A DNA stretch of 64,000 nucleotides from Flavobacterium anhuiense (GTDB taxonomy: Bacteria > Bacteroidota > Bacteroidia > Flavobacteriales > Flavobacteriaceae), in contig NZ_FMVC01000007.1 in assembly GCF_900101855.1 (NCBI RefSeq), positions 204,345 through 268,344 of the forward strand, in the 5' to 3' direction. A program made the translations under genes and the position numbers. The notes beneath the pieces are model-generated. The model ran no database searches. It was not told the origin of the DNA and worked only from the letters and a program-made list of their open reading frames with translations. Below are positions 9,242 to 19,623 of this stretch, piece after piece (the first letter of the stretch is position 1; the number at the start of each line of letters is the position of its first letter).

Positions 9242-12200
9242 TTATTTCTCCTGTAAAATTGTAACCAGTCCGAATAATCCTGCTTTCAACAATGGATTTC
9301 CTTCTAATCGAAATGGCGCTGTTGTCCACGTCAATCTTTCTTCTTTTGGCAATTTTTGATCGCCGATTAATCTATTTGCCCAAGTATTTGTGACTTTAAT
9401 TTCTATTGAATTTTTTCCTTTTTGTAAAGCTTTTGAAATATCTGTTTTGAAAGGGAAAGTCCAAAGCGTTCCACAGTCCTTTCCATTAATGGAAATCTCT
9501 GCCATATTAGAAATTTCACCTAAATCAAGCCAGATTTTATTGGTATCTTTTCCTTTCCAAACAAATTCTTTTTTATAAATCACAGTACCAGAATAATATT
9601 TAATCTGATCATTTCCCGAAGTACTCCAATCAAAAAGTTTATTAGTTTTTACAACTTCTTTTGGACCTTTGAATTCTGGATCAAACTGCAATTCCCAATT
9701 TTCATCTAAAACCTGAACTTTTTCAAATTCAGCTATTTTTCCTTTTGCTAAAACTTCTTTTGTTCCTTCTTTAAAAATCACAAAACCAGATTCGTTGGCT
9801 TCTAAAGTTATTGAAACAATTGTTCTTCCGTTTTCTATTTTCCAATTGGCTAAAGCCGAAGTTTCATCTGTAACTGGATTGTACCATTGTGGAACTTTTC
9901 CTGAAATTCTGAAAGACGCCTCAAAAGAACGTTTCTCCGCTTTTTGATTGGAAATGAAATAAATATCTTCAGTATTCGATTTACGATGTGTCCACGCTAA
10001 TGTTTCTGAATCGGCTCTGTTTAAACTTGGAAAATAAACATCCTGCGTGATTCCAATTGCTGCAAAATCATTTCCTAAATACGGTAATTTGACAACCGTT
10101 CCTTTTCCGATTTTCCATGAAGATGAATTGGCGTTATTCCAAATTTCATCAATTATATTCTGCCATTTCTTTTGATCCGCTTCTAAATGAATTCCAGGTT
10201 GAAGATTCGGTTTTTCATCCACAAAAATAGTTGCTCCGTCTTTTAGCAATTGCAGGATTTTTTCGGCAGAAGCTAAAGACAACATTTTGTTGGGTGCCAT
10301 TTTATGACTTCCGGGAAAAAATAAAGCTCCGTATTCAATTCCGCCTTCAAATGAAATTTTTCCGTTAACAACTTTCGCACGATTGATCAAAACATCAGCA
10401 TTGAAAGAATCGTATTGATAACCGTTTAGCGGATTAATCCATTGTGATAAATCAGTGATATTTTTAGAATAGGTCACTTCTTTTGGCATTTTTGCCGTTG
10501 GCTGACCTTCATTTTCTAAACGGGTTTTCTCACTTTCTAACCTTTCTTTTCCAAACACATTCGGAATAAAAGGAACTAAACGATCTGGAACAAAAGAACG
10601 AGAAGGGAAATCTTCGCCGATAAAAACTGCCAAATCAATCACAGGTTTTCCTTTTTGCAATTGAAACTGTACTCTTTGGCAATAATCAAACCAAGCTTTT
10701 CCAGGTTTCCACCAAGTTTGGTCTCTTTGGAAAAAAGTTCCGATATCGTCTAAAGTCATTCCCGGTTTTCTATCGGTCCACGGATTATGCACAAAAACGT
10801 GATAGAATAAACGATTGATTCCTAGAGCATAATTACGGTCAGCTGTTGTTTTTAAATTTCCTGGATGTTCGTCCCAATCCATTCGCAAAGCCGTAAAAGA
10901 TTCTGCCTGAATAATATCTTTTCCATAAATATGTCCCCCTGAAATGGCATCGACCATATCAAAAGGTTTGTCATGTGTTGGGCTTTTCAGCCAAAATTCA
11001 CCACCCGGATAATCAACATATTTATAATGCAGCAAAGCGTCGCTCATCATGGTTGGCGCAACATTTTCTGAACTTAACTTAACGTTATATTCTTTTGCAA
11101 TTTGAGCGACAGTTCCGTAGAAATTATCAGCAACTAAATCGGCAATTGTCTTTCTAACATCATATAAAACTTTCTCTGAAAAATCGGCACTTTCTACTGG
11201 AATTCCAGCCATTACTGGCAAATAATCCACAATATCGTAGCCACGTCTCTTTTTAAATTCCGCCTGAAAAACCGAAGACCAGTTTTGGCTTCCACATTCC
11301 CAGCTGTCAAAATGAAGGATTTCCAGCACTTTTGAAGCCAGTTCCGGGCCAGCAGAACGAACGGCTTCTCCAAACCAATGATCCAATTGAAAACGAATTA
11401 ATTCCGGATTAAATTTGTCTACTTCCAATCCTTTTCCTGCTCCGCCAGTAGCATTTTCATGCCCAGTAGAAGTATGTCCCATTCGGATGATTTTCCATTT
11501 TCCTATCGGTGCTTTCCAATTAAGATTTCCATCTGCATCAACAAAATTGGAAATATTGATGATTTCTGATTTTTTGAATGCATCAGAATTTGGAATTTCT
11601 TTTTCAGTTGTCTGTGGGGTCAAACGCCAGATGACTCCTGACTTTCCTTCGTAATTATTAATCAGCGATTGATTCGAAAGTGTAATTTTACTTACTTTCA
11701 GGTTTTGCTTCCACTTCGCAAAATCCAAATCTTCTGCTCCAGGTTCTGTTCCTTTTGGATCGTACACAAATCGGAAATATTTTGCTCTAACAGGCGCAAT
11801 AGTATGTGTATTTGGGAAATCCATATCCTGCCAGCCGTGGCGCGGTGCAATGAGTCTTTCGTGGAATCTAAAATTAACTCCATCATTACTTACTTCTACA
11901 ATCAGTCGCTGTGCCTGAAAATCTCTTCCTTTGGTTTCGATTACAATTGATTTACAAGTAAATGGCTGCGCAAATTCATACTGAATCCAACCTGCATCTG
12001 CAAACTTGAAGTTTTCATCTTTTTTAGGATCAGCCAAAAACGAAGCATCGGTGTTATTGGATGTCGTTACTTTTGGCAGTTGCATCTGCGAAGTAATTTG
12101 GTATTCTTTTATCGGAATCGCAAAAGTTGCAATGTCTTTATAATATTCTTTGTAGTGTGCTGGAATTGGCAATTTTGACGCAACTTTTTTTCCACCTAAA

Positions 12201-12631
12201 ATTTCAGTTGTTGACCATACTACTTTCTGCATCGACATTTCTGGTGTAATCCACGGCCCACCTGCAACCGCAAATCCGTCTGCTCCGTGAAAAGCCAGTT
12301 TCAAACCTAAACGATCGGCTTCTTTAAAAGCCCAATGAATCATATCCCAAAATTCAGGTGTCAACTGTAAAACTGGTGGATCTATCAAAGGCGGATTCGC
12401 TGGGCCTTTGATGGTCATTAAATAAGCGCCTGCAATTCCAGCTTGTTTCATCGCTTCTAAATCGGCTGTAATTCCCGCTTTAGAATACGCCGATTTCATC
12501 CAATACCAATACACCCAAGGTCTTGAGGATTCTAATGTTGGCTGAAAAGTGGTTTCTTTTTTATGGACTTCCTGTGCAGAGACGATACTTGCGAGAAGCA
12601 GGATAAAAAAGAGATGTTTTTTTTGAAACAT
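9242..12631 (-). CDS. GH106 alpha-L-rhamnosidase
   Basis: 1129 residues with a signal peptide (1-19). The TIM-barrel core starts with RPWVYWYWMKSAYSKAGITADLEAM and GIAGAYLMTI, typical of GH106. A discoidin-like beta-sandwich is inserted at about 205-295 (GWIQYEFAQPF, KYFRFVYDP). HFDSWECGSQNW at 440-451 carries a conserved acidic residue of the catalytic barrel. The C-terminus is a galactose-binding-like sandwich (EISINGKDCGTLWTFPF, about 1055-1071). GH106 enzymes release alpha-L-rhamnose from rhamnogalacturonan and flavonoid glycosides. With GH78 in the same gene run, two rhamnosidase families are present, pointing to rhamnose-rich pectin. The protein has family-typical length and appears intact. 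Confidence 0.88.
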   Translation of the reverse strand: MFQKKHLFFILLLASIVSAQEVHKKETTFQPTLESSRPWVYWYWMKSAYSKAGITADLEAMKQAGIAGAYLMTIKGPANPPLIDPPVLQLTPEFWDMIHWAFKEADRLGLKLAFHGADGFAVAGGPWITPEMSMQKVVWSTTEILGGKKVASKLPIPAHYKEYYKDIATFAIPIKEYQITSQMQLPKVTTSNNTDASFLADPKKDENFKFADAGWIQYEFAQPFTCKSIVIETKGRDFQAQRLIVEVSNDGVNFRFHERLIAPRHGWQDMDFPNTHTIAPVRAKYFRFVYDPKGTEPGAEDLDFAKWKQNLKVSKITLSNQSLINNYEGKSGVIWRLTPQTTEKEIPNSDAFKKSEIINISNFVDADGNLNWKAPIGKWKIIRMGHTSTGHENATGGAGKGLEVDKFNPELIRFQLDHWFGEAVRSAGPELASKVLEILHFDSWECGSQNWSSVFQAEFKKRRGYDIVDYLPVMAGIPVESADFSEKVLYDVRKTIADLVADNFYGTVAQIAKEYNVKLSSENVAPTMMSDALLHYKYVDYPGGEFWLKSPTHDKPFDMVDAISGGHIYGKDIIQAESFTALRMDWDEHPGNLKTTADRNYALGINRLFYHVFVHNPWTDRKPGMTLDDIGTFFQRDQTWWKPGKAWFDYCQRVQFQLQKGKPVIDLAVFIGEDFPSRSFVPDRLVPFIPNVFGKERLESEKTRLENEGQPTAKMPKEVTYSKNITDLSQWINPLNGYQYDSFNADVLINRAKVVNGKISFEGGIEYGALFFPGSHKMAPNKMLSLASAEKILQLLKDGATIFVDEKPNLQPGIHLEADQKKWQNIIDEIWNNANSSSWKIGKGTVVKLPYLGNDFAAIGITQDVYFPSLNRADSETLAWTHRKSNTEDIYFISNQKAEKRSFEASFRISGKVPQWYNPVTDETSALANWKIENGRTIVSITLEANESGFVIFKEGTKEVLAKGKIAEFEKVQVLDENWELQFDPEFKGPKEVVKTNKLFDWSTSGNDQIKYYSGTVIYKKEFVWKGKDTNKIWLDLGEISNMAEISINGKDCGTLWTFPFKTDISKALQKGKNSIEIKVTNTWANRLIGDQKLPKEERLTWTTAPFRLEGNPLLKAGLFGLVTILQEK

Positions 12632-12975
12632 TTTATTGTTTTTTTTTGATAATCTGCTTTATCTGCCAAATCTGCGAGAGCAAATTTTTCCCGCAGATTT
12701 AACAAATTTGGCAGATTTTTTACTTTTTTTTTCGTCTTTTTTGTCATTTCGACGTAAGGAGAAATCTTCGCAAGAAACTCCACAAAGATTGGATTCTCGT
12801 TACGGAGCTACTCGTGGAGATTTCTCCTCACGTCGAAATGACAAACTATATTTTTAATTAATTTTACAAATCTGGCTAATCTGCAAAATCTGCGGGAAAA
12901 ATTTACTCTCGCAGATTTAGCTGATTTTGCAGATTTCTTTTAATTATTAATTCTTAATTTTTAATTATCAATTGA
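12632..12975. repeat. Gene-free spacer filled with inverted repeats
   Basis: No coding frame is supported here. The spacer contains an AATCTGC-family hairpin (about 12655-12720), then a long imperfect inverted repeat of the TGTCATTTCGACG family (12741-12845; arms start TTTGTCATTTCGACGTAAGG and end CACGTCGAAATGACAAA), then a second AATCTGC hairpin (12867-12936). The part next to the GH2 stop is an AATTAA-rich tract. Confidence 0.65.
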
Positions 12976-15900
12976 CTAATATTTAAACTTCTTCAAGCTA
13001 CTTTCCAATTCATTCTTCCATCCGCTGAAAGGCGTCAAATAAAAACTGTATTCATAATTTCCAGATTTAATCTGATATTGCTCTAAAGGCTGTGCTATAA
13101 TTGTCCAACTATCGTTTCCTCCCACTCCCATTTGAATTAAATCGATGTTTACGGTCAAAAATCCTGGATCTTTCAAATCGTACGTATGTCCCGATGCGCT
13201 TAGGTTTTCCTGTGTGTAAGGCCATGCACTCATACTTAAAACTTTGGTATCGTTTACTACTAAAAATCCGCTGTTTTTCTGCGGAGTACTTAATGCCATC
13301 CACCTTACATCGCATCGGTTTCCGTTTTCTTGCGGTTTTGGATAATGTTCGATAAAATCATTAATTGGAAGTGAATATTTCCCCACAAACGAACCAAAAC
13401 TTCTGTCGCTGTAATTTTCTAGTTCACCTTTTCCGTACCATGAAATCTGGTCGAAGTTTCTTTTAACTCCCATTTGCATTCCAATTTTTGGAATGTTTGG
13501 CAGTTTGTCTGAGGCTTTTAAACTGTAATCTACTTTTATAACTCCATTCTCATTGATTTTATAAGCAACTTGCACTTTCGCACTGTCTTTTATAATTTCA
13601 TATTCACTTGTAATTACAGTACCATCAATTCCAATTCCCATTGTTGTACTTAAAACTTTTGGTTTTGCTTTATACCATTGTTTTAATAATTTTTGAGACT
13701 TCCATCCTCTTTTATCATTATCAGTTAAAGGTCTAACAAAATTTGGCAGTAAAGGGGCTAAAACCTGTTCTTCCCCTTTATAAACATACGAAGTCAAAGC
13801 TCCATTTTCTTTGCTGATTTTTACTTCAAAAGATTTTCCTTTAACTTGGAAATCGAAATCTGTTTCAGTTGTTTTATAAGCTGCATCTTTTTCATTTCTA
13901 AAATCAATTGAAGTTTCTTTCTTTTTCAACACAAACTGATCTTCCGCTACAGTGTAACCTTTTGAAGCCCAAAGCTCGTCTTTTGAAAGCTGAAATTCTA
14001 TATTTAAAATATATTCGGCATCAGCTTTCATTTTTGGAAGATAAGAACTGATATCTAAAGTTGTCGATTGTCCTGCTTCTATTTTAAATGGTTTTAAAAT
14101 CTGAGTTTTAATTACATTTCCGTTTTCCAACACTTTTAAAACAGGAATATATCCTTCCAAAGATTTAACAGCCTGACGATTTTTAATTTCTAATTGATTT
14201 CCGTTTAAAGTTGAAATCGCTGGCTGGTACACCCATTTATTCTCAAAAATCGAGCCTTTTGGTTTTCCGTAAGAATCTACAATTCCCTTGGTATTGAAAT
14301 TTCCATCATGGTATTTTTCGCCAAAATCTCCTCCGTGAGCAAAATAATTCTGACCTGATCTCGAATCAAATTTCACGATTCCCTGATCTTTAAATTCCCA
14401 AATACAACCTCCTATAACTCTAGGAAGCGAACGGAATTCATCCCATAATTCTTTTAAATTTCCAACTGAATTTCCCATCGCATGCGAATATTCAACGAAA
14501 ATAATCGGTCTTGTATCTTTCTTTTGATCGACTAAAAATTTAGGTGTGAAAACGCCCGGATAAAAACGGCTGACCATATCGACATAAGAATCATCCTGCG
14601 GATTTTCGAATCGATACGCGTGATCGATTGTTTTTGGATAACGTGAATCAAGCGGATCGATATAACCGTCTAATTTTGCATTTCCTTGCGCTGGTTCGTA
14701 ATGCACTGGACGGGTAATGTCGAAATCGTGAACCCAGCCTGACATTGCAGCATGATTTGGGCCTTTTCCTCCTTCGTTACCTAAACTCCACATTACAACA
14801 GAGGGATGGTTTTTATCTCTTTCGACCATTCGAATCATTCTTTCCATATAAGCATTTGTCCAAAGCGGATCATTGCTTAATTTACCACCAATTCCGTGCG
14901 TTTCTTGGTTTGCTTCGTCCATCACCATGATTCCATATTGATCGCATAATTCGTAGAAATAAGGATCGTTTGGATAATGACTTGTTCGTATAAAGTTGAA
15001 ATTGAACTTTTTAATCGTGGTAATATCCTGTTTGATGTCTTCTCTCGTTACGGCTTTTCCTCGTGTTGGATGATGATCGTGACGGTTTACGCCATACACA
15101 TAAGTCTCTTTTCCGTTGATGAGCATTTTTCCATTCTCTTTTGAAAATTCAATCGAACGGAAACCCACTTTACAGCTTTTTGCTTCTGTGACATTGCCAT
15201 TTTTATCTTTTATGGAAATGACCATTGTGTATAAATTTGGTTCTTCTGAACTCCATTTTTTAGGATTTTTGATCGTTTCCTGAAAGAATCCAAAACGAAC
15301 ATTATCCAGACGCGGATAACTTTCGTTAATTAAATCGATTACAGGTCTTTGAAGCGGTTCTTTGAACATGGCCGTATTATTGGCATCGTACAACTGAACA
15401 TGCATCGTATAATCTTTGATTTTTGCTCCAGTCAAATTCTCCACTTTCGGACGCAATTTGAAAATTGCATCTTTGTATTCTTTGTCTAATTTGGTTTGGA
15501 CAAAGAAATCCTGAATACGGAGTTTTGGCTCAGCCATAATAAAAACTTCACGCTGGATGCCGCTCATACGCCAGTGATCCTGATCTTCTAAATAAGAACC
15601 ATCTGTCCAACGAATTACACGAACAGAAACTACATTTTCGCCTGCTTTTAAGTAAGGCGTAATATCAAATTCTGATGGTAGAAAACTGTCTTCTCCGTAT
15701 CCTAAAAACTCTCCATTTAACCAAACTTCAAAACCTGAACTTACGGCTCCGAAATGTAAAGTCACAGTCATGTCTTTCCAGTTTTCCGGAACTGTAAAGC
15801 TTCTTTGATACGAACCCACTCCATTATAATCTTTAGGAATATAAGGCGGATTTATAGGTCTAAAAGGATACACGGCACTTTTGTAAATTGGATTATCATA

Positions 15901-16323
15901 TCCTTTCATTTCCCAGTTGGAAGGCACTTCGATTTTATCCCATCCTGAAACAGTATTTTTATAGAAATCTTTAGAAGCTTCTTTTAGGTTTACAGCATAT
16001 TTAAAATCCCAGTCACCATTTAGCATTTGGATTCGGCTTTTGGTTCTGTCACCTTTTAATGCATCTTCTACACTTGCGTAAGAATAAGCAGTTGCTCTTG
16101 CTGGTTGTCTATTGATATTTGTTATCGTTGGGTCTTCCCAAGGAGCAAACTGGTATTTTTTGTGAAGTTCTGGAACTCCTGCAGGTTCTCCTGTAACGGA
16201 TTGGGCCTTTATGTTAATTGTGAAAAGTAAAATGTAAAATGCATACGTCAAAAATCGTAATCTGAGAAATGGATTATTATAATTTAATTTTGATGTAAAC
16301 ATTGGTTTTATATTGTATTTCAT
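12976..16323 (-). CDS. GH2 family beta-galactosidase-like glycosidase
   Basis: About 1115 residues from the start at 16323; an ATG at 16302 is equally possible. The region upstream of 16323 is a palindrome (ATGTCCCTAAGGGACAT, 16338-16354), so the longer frame is unlikely. A late signal peptide lies around FLRLRFLTYAFYILLF...KAQS. Domain order is LacZ-like: sugar-binding sandwich, Ig-like domain, TIM barrel (KMLINGKETYVYGVNRHDHH), then sandwich and Bgal_small domains. The acid/base Glu is in WSLGNEGG (about 517) and the nucleophile Glu in IFVEYSHAMGN (about 611). Secretion indicates a periplasmic role. In pectin loci GH2 enzymes remove beta-galactosyl or beta-glucuronyl side-chain residues; the LacZ-like layout favours galactosyl. 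Confidence 0.87.
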   Translation of the reverse strand: MKYNIKPMFTSKLNYNNPFLRLRFLTYAFYILLFTINIKAQSVTGEPAGVPELHKKYQFAPWEDPTITNINRQPARATAYSYASVEDALKGDRTKSRIQMLNGDWDFKYAVNLKEASKDFYKNTVSGWDKIEVPSNWEMKGYDNPIYKSAVYPFRPINPPYIPKDYNGVGSYQRSFTVPENWKDMTVTLHFGAVSSGFEVWLNGEFLGYGEDSFLPSEFDITPYLKAGENVVSVRVIRWTDGSYLEDQDHWRMSGIQREVFIMAEPKLRIQDFFVQTKLDKEYKDAIFKLRPKVENLTGAKIKDYTMHVQLYDANNTAMFKEPLQRPVIDLINESYPRLDNVRFGFFQETIKNPKKWSSEEPNLYTMVISIKDKNGNVTEAKSCKVGFRSIEFSKENGKMLINGKETYVYGVNRHDHHPTRGKAVTREDIKQDITTIKKFNFNFIRTSHYPNDPYFYELCDQYGIMVMDEANQETHGIGGKLSNDPLWTNAYMERMIRMVERDKNHPSVVMWSLGNEGGKGPNHAAMSGWVHDFDITRPVHYEPAQGNAKLDGYIDPLDSRYPKTIDHAYRFENPQDDSYVDMVSRFYPGVFTPKFLVDQKKDTRPIIFVEYSHAMGNSVGNLKELWDEFRSLPRVIGGCIWEFKDQGIVKFDSRSGQNYFAHGGDFGEKYHDGNFNTKGIVDSYGKPKGSIFENKWVYQPAISTLNGNQLEIKNRQAVKSLEGYIPVLKVLENGNVIKTQILKPFKIEAGQSTTLDISSYLPKMKADAEYILNIEFQLSKDELWASKGYTVAEDQFVLKKKETSIDFRNEKDAAYKTTETDFDFQVKGKSFEVKISKENGALTSYVYKGEEQVLAPLLPNFVRPLTDNDKRGWKSQKLLKQWYKAKPKVLSTTMGIGIDGTVITSEYEIIKDSAKVQVAYKINENGVIKVDYSLKASDKLPNIPKIGMQMGVKRNFDQISWYGKGELENYSDRSFGSFVGKYSLPINDFIEHYPKPQENGNRCDVRWMALSTPQKNSGFLVVNDTKVLSMSAWPYTQENLSASGHTYDLKDPGFLTVNIDLIQMGVGGNDSWTIIAQPLEQYQIKSGNYEYSFYLTPFSGWKNELESSLKKFKY

Positions 16324-16452
16324 TATTATTGTTTCAAATGTCCCTAAGGGACATAAATACATATTAATTCGTTTTTTTCTATCGACGAGAGCCTCCTAAC
16401 GGAGTCGTTTCAGTGGGGAGTATTAAGATATTTCATAACTCATAACTCATAA

Positions 16453-17574
16453 CTACTTCTTCTTTTTCTCCGGCGGTGCCACAAAATTCAATTTGCTTTT
16501 CCCTAAATCTTTAGACGTTGCAATGGCGATTCCTCTTTGTTCTGCTTTATTAACAGCACAGTAAAAATGATAGACAACGCCATCATGCTTTACCACAAAT
16601 GATTTATGCGCAAACAAATCATCGTAAGGTTCAGATGATTTAACTAAATCTTCGCCTTTCCAGTCGGTCCAGTTTACTAAGTCGTTTGAAACGGCAAAAC
16701 GATTAAATGCACCTTGATTCCAACCCGTCCAAAAAGCTCCGAAATAAAACATCACCCAAGTATCATTAATACGCTGGATATAAGCATCTCCAGAAATTCC
16801 TTTATGATGGTTGATTAAAGGTTTATCGCCATAACGCTTCCATGTTTTCATGTCGTTTGACACTGCCATCGCAATACGTTCTGCACCTTTAGCTGGATTG
16901 ATACTATCTCCACGGGCATTGTAATACATGATAAAATTATGTCCTGTAACTTTGTCTTTATCACGAATTACACTGTTTTTGTACATTGTACTATTATCCC
17001 ACCATTTGGCGTCTTTGTCTTTTGGCGTTAAAACCGGATTTTCTAATCTTTGAAATTCATGCGGCTTTGTCGGTGCTTCTTTCGTGTAGGCCATTCCGAT
17101 AGATAAAACACCTGCTTCATAACCTTTGCTGTCTCCACCAAAATAACTCATCCAATATTTGTCATCGTATTTTTCCCATTCGTAGCTTCCGCCCCAAGTT
17201 AGGTCTTGCAAAGCAATATATCCAGCTTTTTGGTTGACATCCCAATGTTTTTCGTTTTCTGAGAACGACATTACTTTTCCAAGATGTTTCCAATCTAAAA
17301 GATTATCACTTTCTGCTAACCAGGTTTCGTAACCTCTTCCGTCGTAAATTAAATACGTCATGTACCATTTCCCGTCTTTTTTAAATACACTCGGGCAATC
17401 CATTTTGTATGAGTTGTCGGTAGGAACCATCACCAGACCGTATTTATAAGGCGTTTTGATTTCTTCGTAAATCTCCTGCATTACGCTTTCGGTAATTTCT
17501 CTTTTCTTGTATTTGGTAGCACAGCTTGTTATCGCAAGCGCTGAAATGGTTAGAATTAGATATTTAATTTTCAT
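16453..17574 (-). CDS. Lipoprotein five-bladed beta-propeller glycosidase (GH43/GH32-like)
   Basis: About 373 residues from the ATG at 17574. A lipoprotein signal (MKIKYLILTISALAITSC) places it at a membrane facing the periplasm or surface. The propeller is shown by repeated blades of the form DGKWYMTYLIYDG / TWLAESDNLLDWKHLG / NFIMYYNARGD / RIAMAVSNDMKTWKRYG / WVMFYFGAFW / HFYCAVNKAE. KMDCPSVFKKDG near the N-terminus supplies the early Asp expected of the family nucleophile or base position. Substrate cannot be assigned; arabinofuranose or another side-chain sugar is plausible in this context. The stop codon is followed directly by TATGAGT heptads. Upstream lies a second, longer propeller protein in the same direction. 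Confidence 0.72.
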   Translation of the reverse strand: MKIKYLILTISALAITSCATKYKKREITESVMQEIYEEIKTPYKYGLVMVPTDNSYKMDCPSVFKKDGKWYMTYLIYDGRGYETWLAESDNLLDWKHLGKVMSFSENEKHWDVNQKAGYIALQDLTWGGSYEWEKYDDKYWMSYFGGDSKGYEAGVLSIGMAYTKEAPTKPHEFQRLENPVLTPKDKDAKWWDNSTMYKNSVIRDKDKVTGHNFIMYYNARGDSINPAKGAERIAMAVSNDMKTWKRYGDKPLINHHKGISGDAYIQRINDTWVMFYFGAFWTGWNQGAFNRFAVSNDLVNWTDWKGEDLVKSSEPYDDLFAHKSFVVKHDGVVYHFYCAVNKAEQRGIAIATSKDLGKSKLNFVAPPEKKKK

Positions 17575-17708
17575 TTTTATATGTTTTTGCCACGAAGGCA
17601 CTAAGGCTCTAAGTTTTTTTTGTTTTGGAACGATTTAATCTCGCAAAGTTTCTATTTTCTATTTTCTAAAATCTTGCCTCTTGCATCTTTCTTCTTCCAC
17701 ACTCTCTT

Positions 17709-19388
17709 CTATTTCTTCAATTCCTTCAAACGAGACTCCATGACATCTCTATTCAATTTTACTTTTACCATTCCTGTTGGATGAAATCTTCTTTTCAGGT
17801 CGATTGCATTATACACTATGGTGTAAACGTCATTTCCTTCTGGGATTAAACATAATGGAGTTCTCATAATATCCCACCATTTATCTACTTTGGTTTCGAT
17901 TGGCAAATAATGTGCTTCTGCCCAATTAACACCGTCAGCTGATAATGAATACGCAATCATGTTTGGTAAATGATGTCCCCAACCGTCTGGTCCTCCGTCG
18001 AAAATTGCGATGTACAGACCGTTTGGCAATTGACTCACGATTGGATTTTCAACAAAAAGCGGATGCATAGTCTTGATTGGTTCCAAACCTTTGTTCATTC
18101 TTAACCAAGGGCCTTCTAAAGTTTTGGATTCGGCTAAAGCCACAAACCAGCCTTTTCCTGATTTCTTCGGATAATCTGCCCATGAATTGAACGGATATGC
18201 ACCGCTGTAAAATCCGAAATATTTATCTCCTACTTGATATGGAAAAAATGAAGCTACTCCCTGGCGTCCTTCCCAAGGCTGAGAATCTAATCCCGGTTCC
18301 ATAATAATTCCCATATCTTTATAAGGTCCGCCGATTCCGTTGATCCCTTCTACCATTGACTCGCATCGCCAAATTCTTCCAAAGGAATGATTCGGTTCTA
18401 TTGTTTTACTTACGGTATAAGCCAAATAATAGCCATACCATTTGTTTGCTTTTTCATTAAAAACCGGCATATAAGACCAAATGGCTGCTCGACGGTCATT
18501 CATTGGGTTATCATCTTCTGTAATGGCATAAACACCGCTTGCTTGGTAGATTGTAGATTCTCTTTTCCAATGAATCGCATCTTTACTTGTCCAATGTCCA
18601 ATTTTGGTTTTTACACGGTCATAATAATAATCTACGCCTTTTTCACCAGCTCTTTCAGTTGGAAACATATGATACGTATCTCCTACTTTTACAACACGTC
18701 CACCTTCAAAACCGCCCTGAATTCCTTCTGTTCCAGACATTCCTTCATCAATAACGGGTTTGTTTTCTCCGCCAATAATTTCGAAAAGCGGTTTTTCATC
18801 TGAAAATCCTTCTACAATAAATGTTGGATTCCAAAGTTTTCCGTCTGGTAATTTTGCGTCTCTGGCGTTCAATTTTTGGTCGATTTTCAAAACTCCCAAA
18901 ACAGCAAATAAACCCTTTTGATTGGATAAAATGGTATGGGTTCCTTTTGTATAAGGAATCGCATAAACACTTAGCGGTGGTAAACCTGTAATGGTAACTC
19001 CGTTTTCAAGAATTTCATTATTATTTCCAATTTGATTCACTTGAAGATATTCCGCGTTTTTATCTTGAAAAATGCCAATCAAAACCGTTACTGGCTCTTT
19101 GAATTTTAATTGTAATGGAGCATTAGTTCCGTTTTTATAAGCTTCTAAAGGAAGTTCCACCCCAGTCAGACCTTGCAATTCTGGAGCTAAACGAACGATA
19201 TTGTGTTTGCTTCCAGAAAAAACATGCGCATATTGTGTGGTTTTGAAAGTTTTGTAATTGGATTTTACAATTTCAAATGATGCTGGTTTCCATGCGGTGG
19301 TTTGCGCTATGGATTGAATGCAGACAGCCAATAGCATTAGAAAAACAGTTTTTAATTTGATGTTGTATTTTTTATTTTTTGAAAACAT
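17709..19388 (-). CDS. Secreted beta-propeller glycosidase-like protein with N-terminal sandwich domain
   Basis: 559 residues with a signal peptide (about 1-29, ending SIAQ). Residues about 30-180 look like a beta-sandwich (KFKEPVTVLIGIFQDKNAEYLQV). From about 190 on, blade motifs of the five-bladed GH43-like fold appear: GFEGGRVVKVGDTYHMFPTE, GHWTSKDAIHWKRE, KWYGYYLAYT, GKGWFVALAESKTLEGPW and MIAYSLSADGVNWAEA. I do not recognise a characterised close relative. Its position next to another propeller glycosidase and between GH78 and GH2 supports a role in side-chain removal from the same pectin. It could also be a non-catalytic relative; the catalytic acids cannot be assigned with confidence. 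Confidence 0.62.
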   Translation of the reverse strand: MFSKNKKYNIKLKTVFLMLLAVCIQSIAQTTAWKPASFEIVKSNYKTFKTTQYAHVFSGSKHNIVRLAPELQGLTGVELPLEAYKNGTNAPLQLKFKEPVTVLIGIFQDKNAEYLQVNQIGNNNEILENGVTITGLPPLSVYAIPYTKGTHTILSNQKGLFAVLGVLKIDQKLNARDAKLPDGKLWNPTFIVEGFSDEKPLFEIIGGENKPVIDEGMSGTEGIQGGFEGGRVVKVGDTYHMFPTERAGEKGVDYYYDRVKTKIGHWTSKDAIHWKRESTIYQASGVYAITEDDNPMNDRRAAIWSYMPVFNEKANKWYGYYLAYTVSKTIEPNHSFGRIWRCESMVEGINGIGGPYKDMGIIMEPGLDSQPWEGRQGVASFFPYQVGDKYFGFYSGAYPFNSWADYPKKSGKGWFVALAESKTLEGPWLRMNKGLEPIKTMHPLFVENPIVSQLPNGLYIAIFDGGPDGWGHHLPNMIAYSLSADGVNWAEAHYLPIETKVDKWWDIMRTPLCLIPEGNDVYTIVYNAIDLKRRFHPTGMVKVKLNRDVMESRLKELKK

Positions 19389-19429
19389 TGGTTTTTACTT
19401 TTTGGCTTTTATTCTTTTAATGTATTTCC

Positions 19430-19570
19430 CAAATCTTTGTAGAGTTTCTTGCGAAGATTTCTCCTTCGTCGAAATGACAAAACTAGCGTGATAATCTTTG
19501 TGGTTACGAGTATGATTTGCTTCGCCTATTCGCTATCGCTCGGGTCTCCTTCGTCGGAATGACAAACTGG
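19430..19570. repeat. Two TGTCATTTCGACG-family copies
   Basis: The spacer between GH78 and the downstream propeller gene holds one copy ending CTCCTTCGTCGAAATGACA (to about 19479). A diverged copy, CTCCTTCGTCGGAATGACA, ends near 19565. Both have the same orientation. Confidence 0.6.
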
Positions 19571-19623
19571 AAATTATAAACAATTGGTCCATTACTAATT
19601 ACTAATCATTCATAATTCATAAC

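Noticed and set aside
8982..9329. 115-codon minus-strand frame across the end of GH106 and the start of the esterase
   Set aside because: It is an alternative frame of the two real genes; its sequence only mimics shifted copies of them.
18387..18803. 138-codon open frame on the plus strand opposite the secreted propeller gene
   Set aside because: Cys/Phe/Ile-rich translation with no family signs, fully antisense to a well-supported gene.
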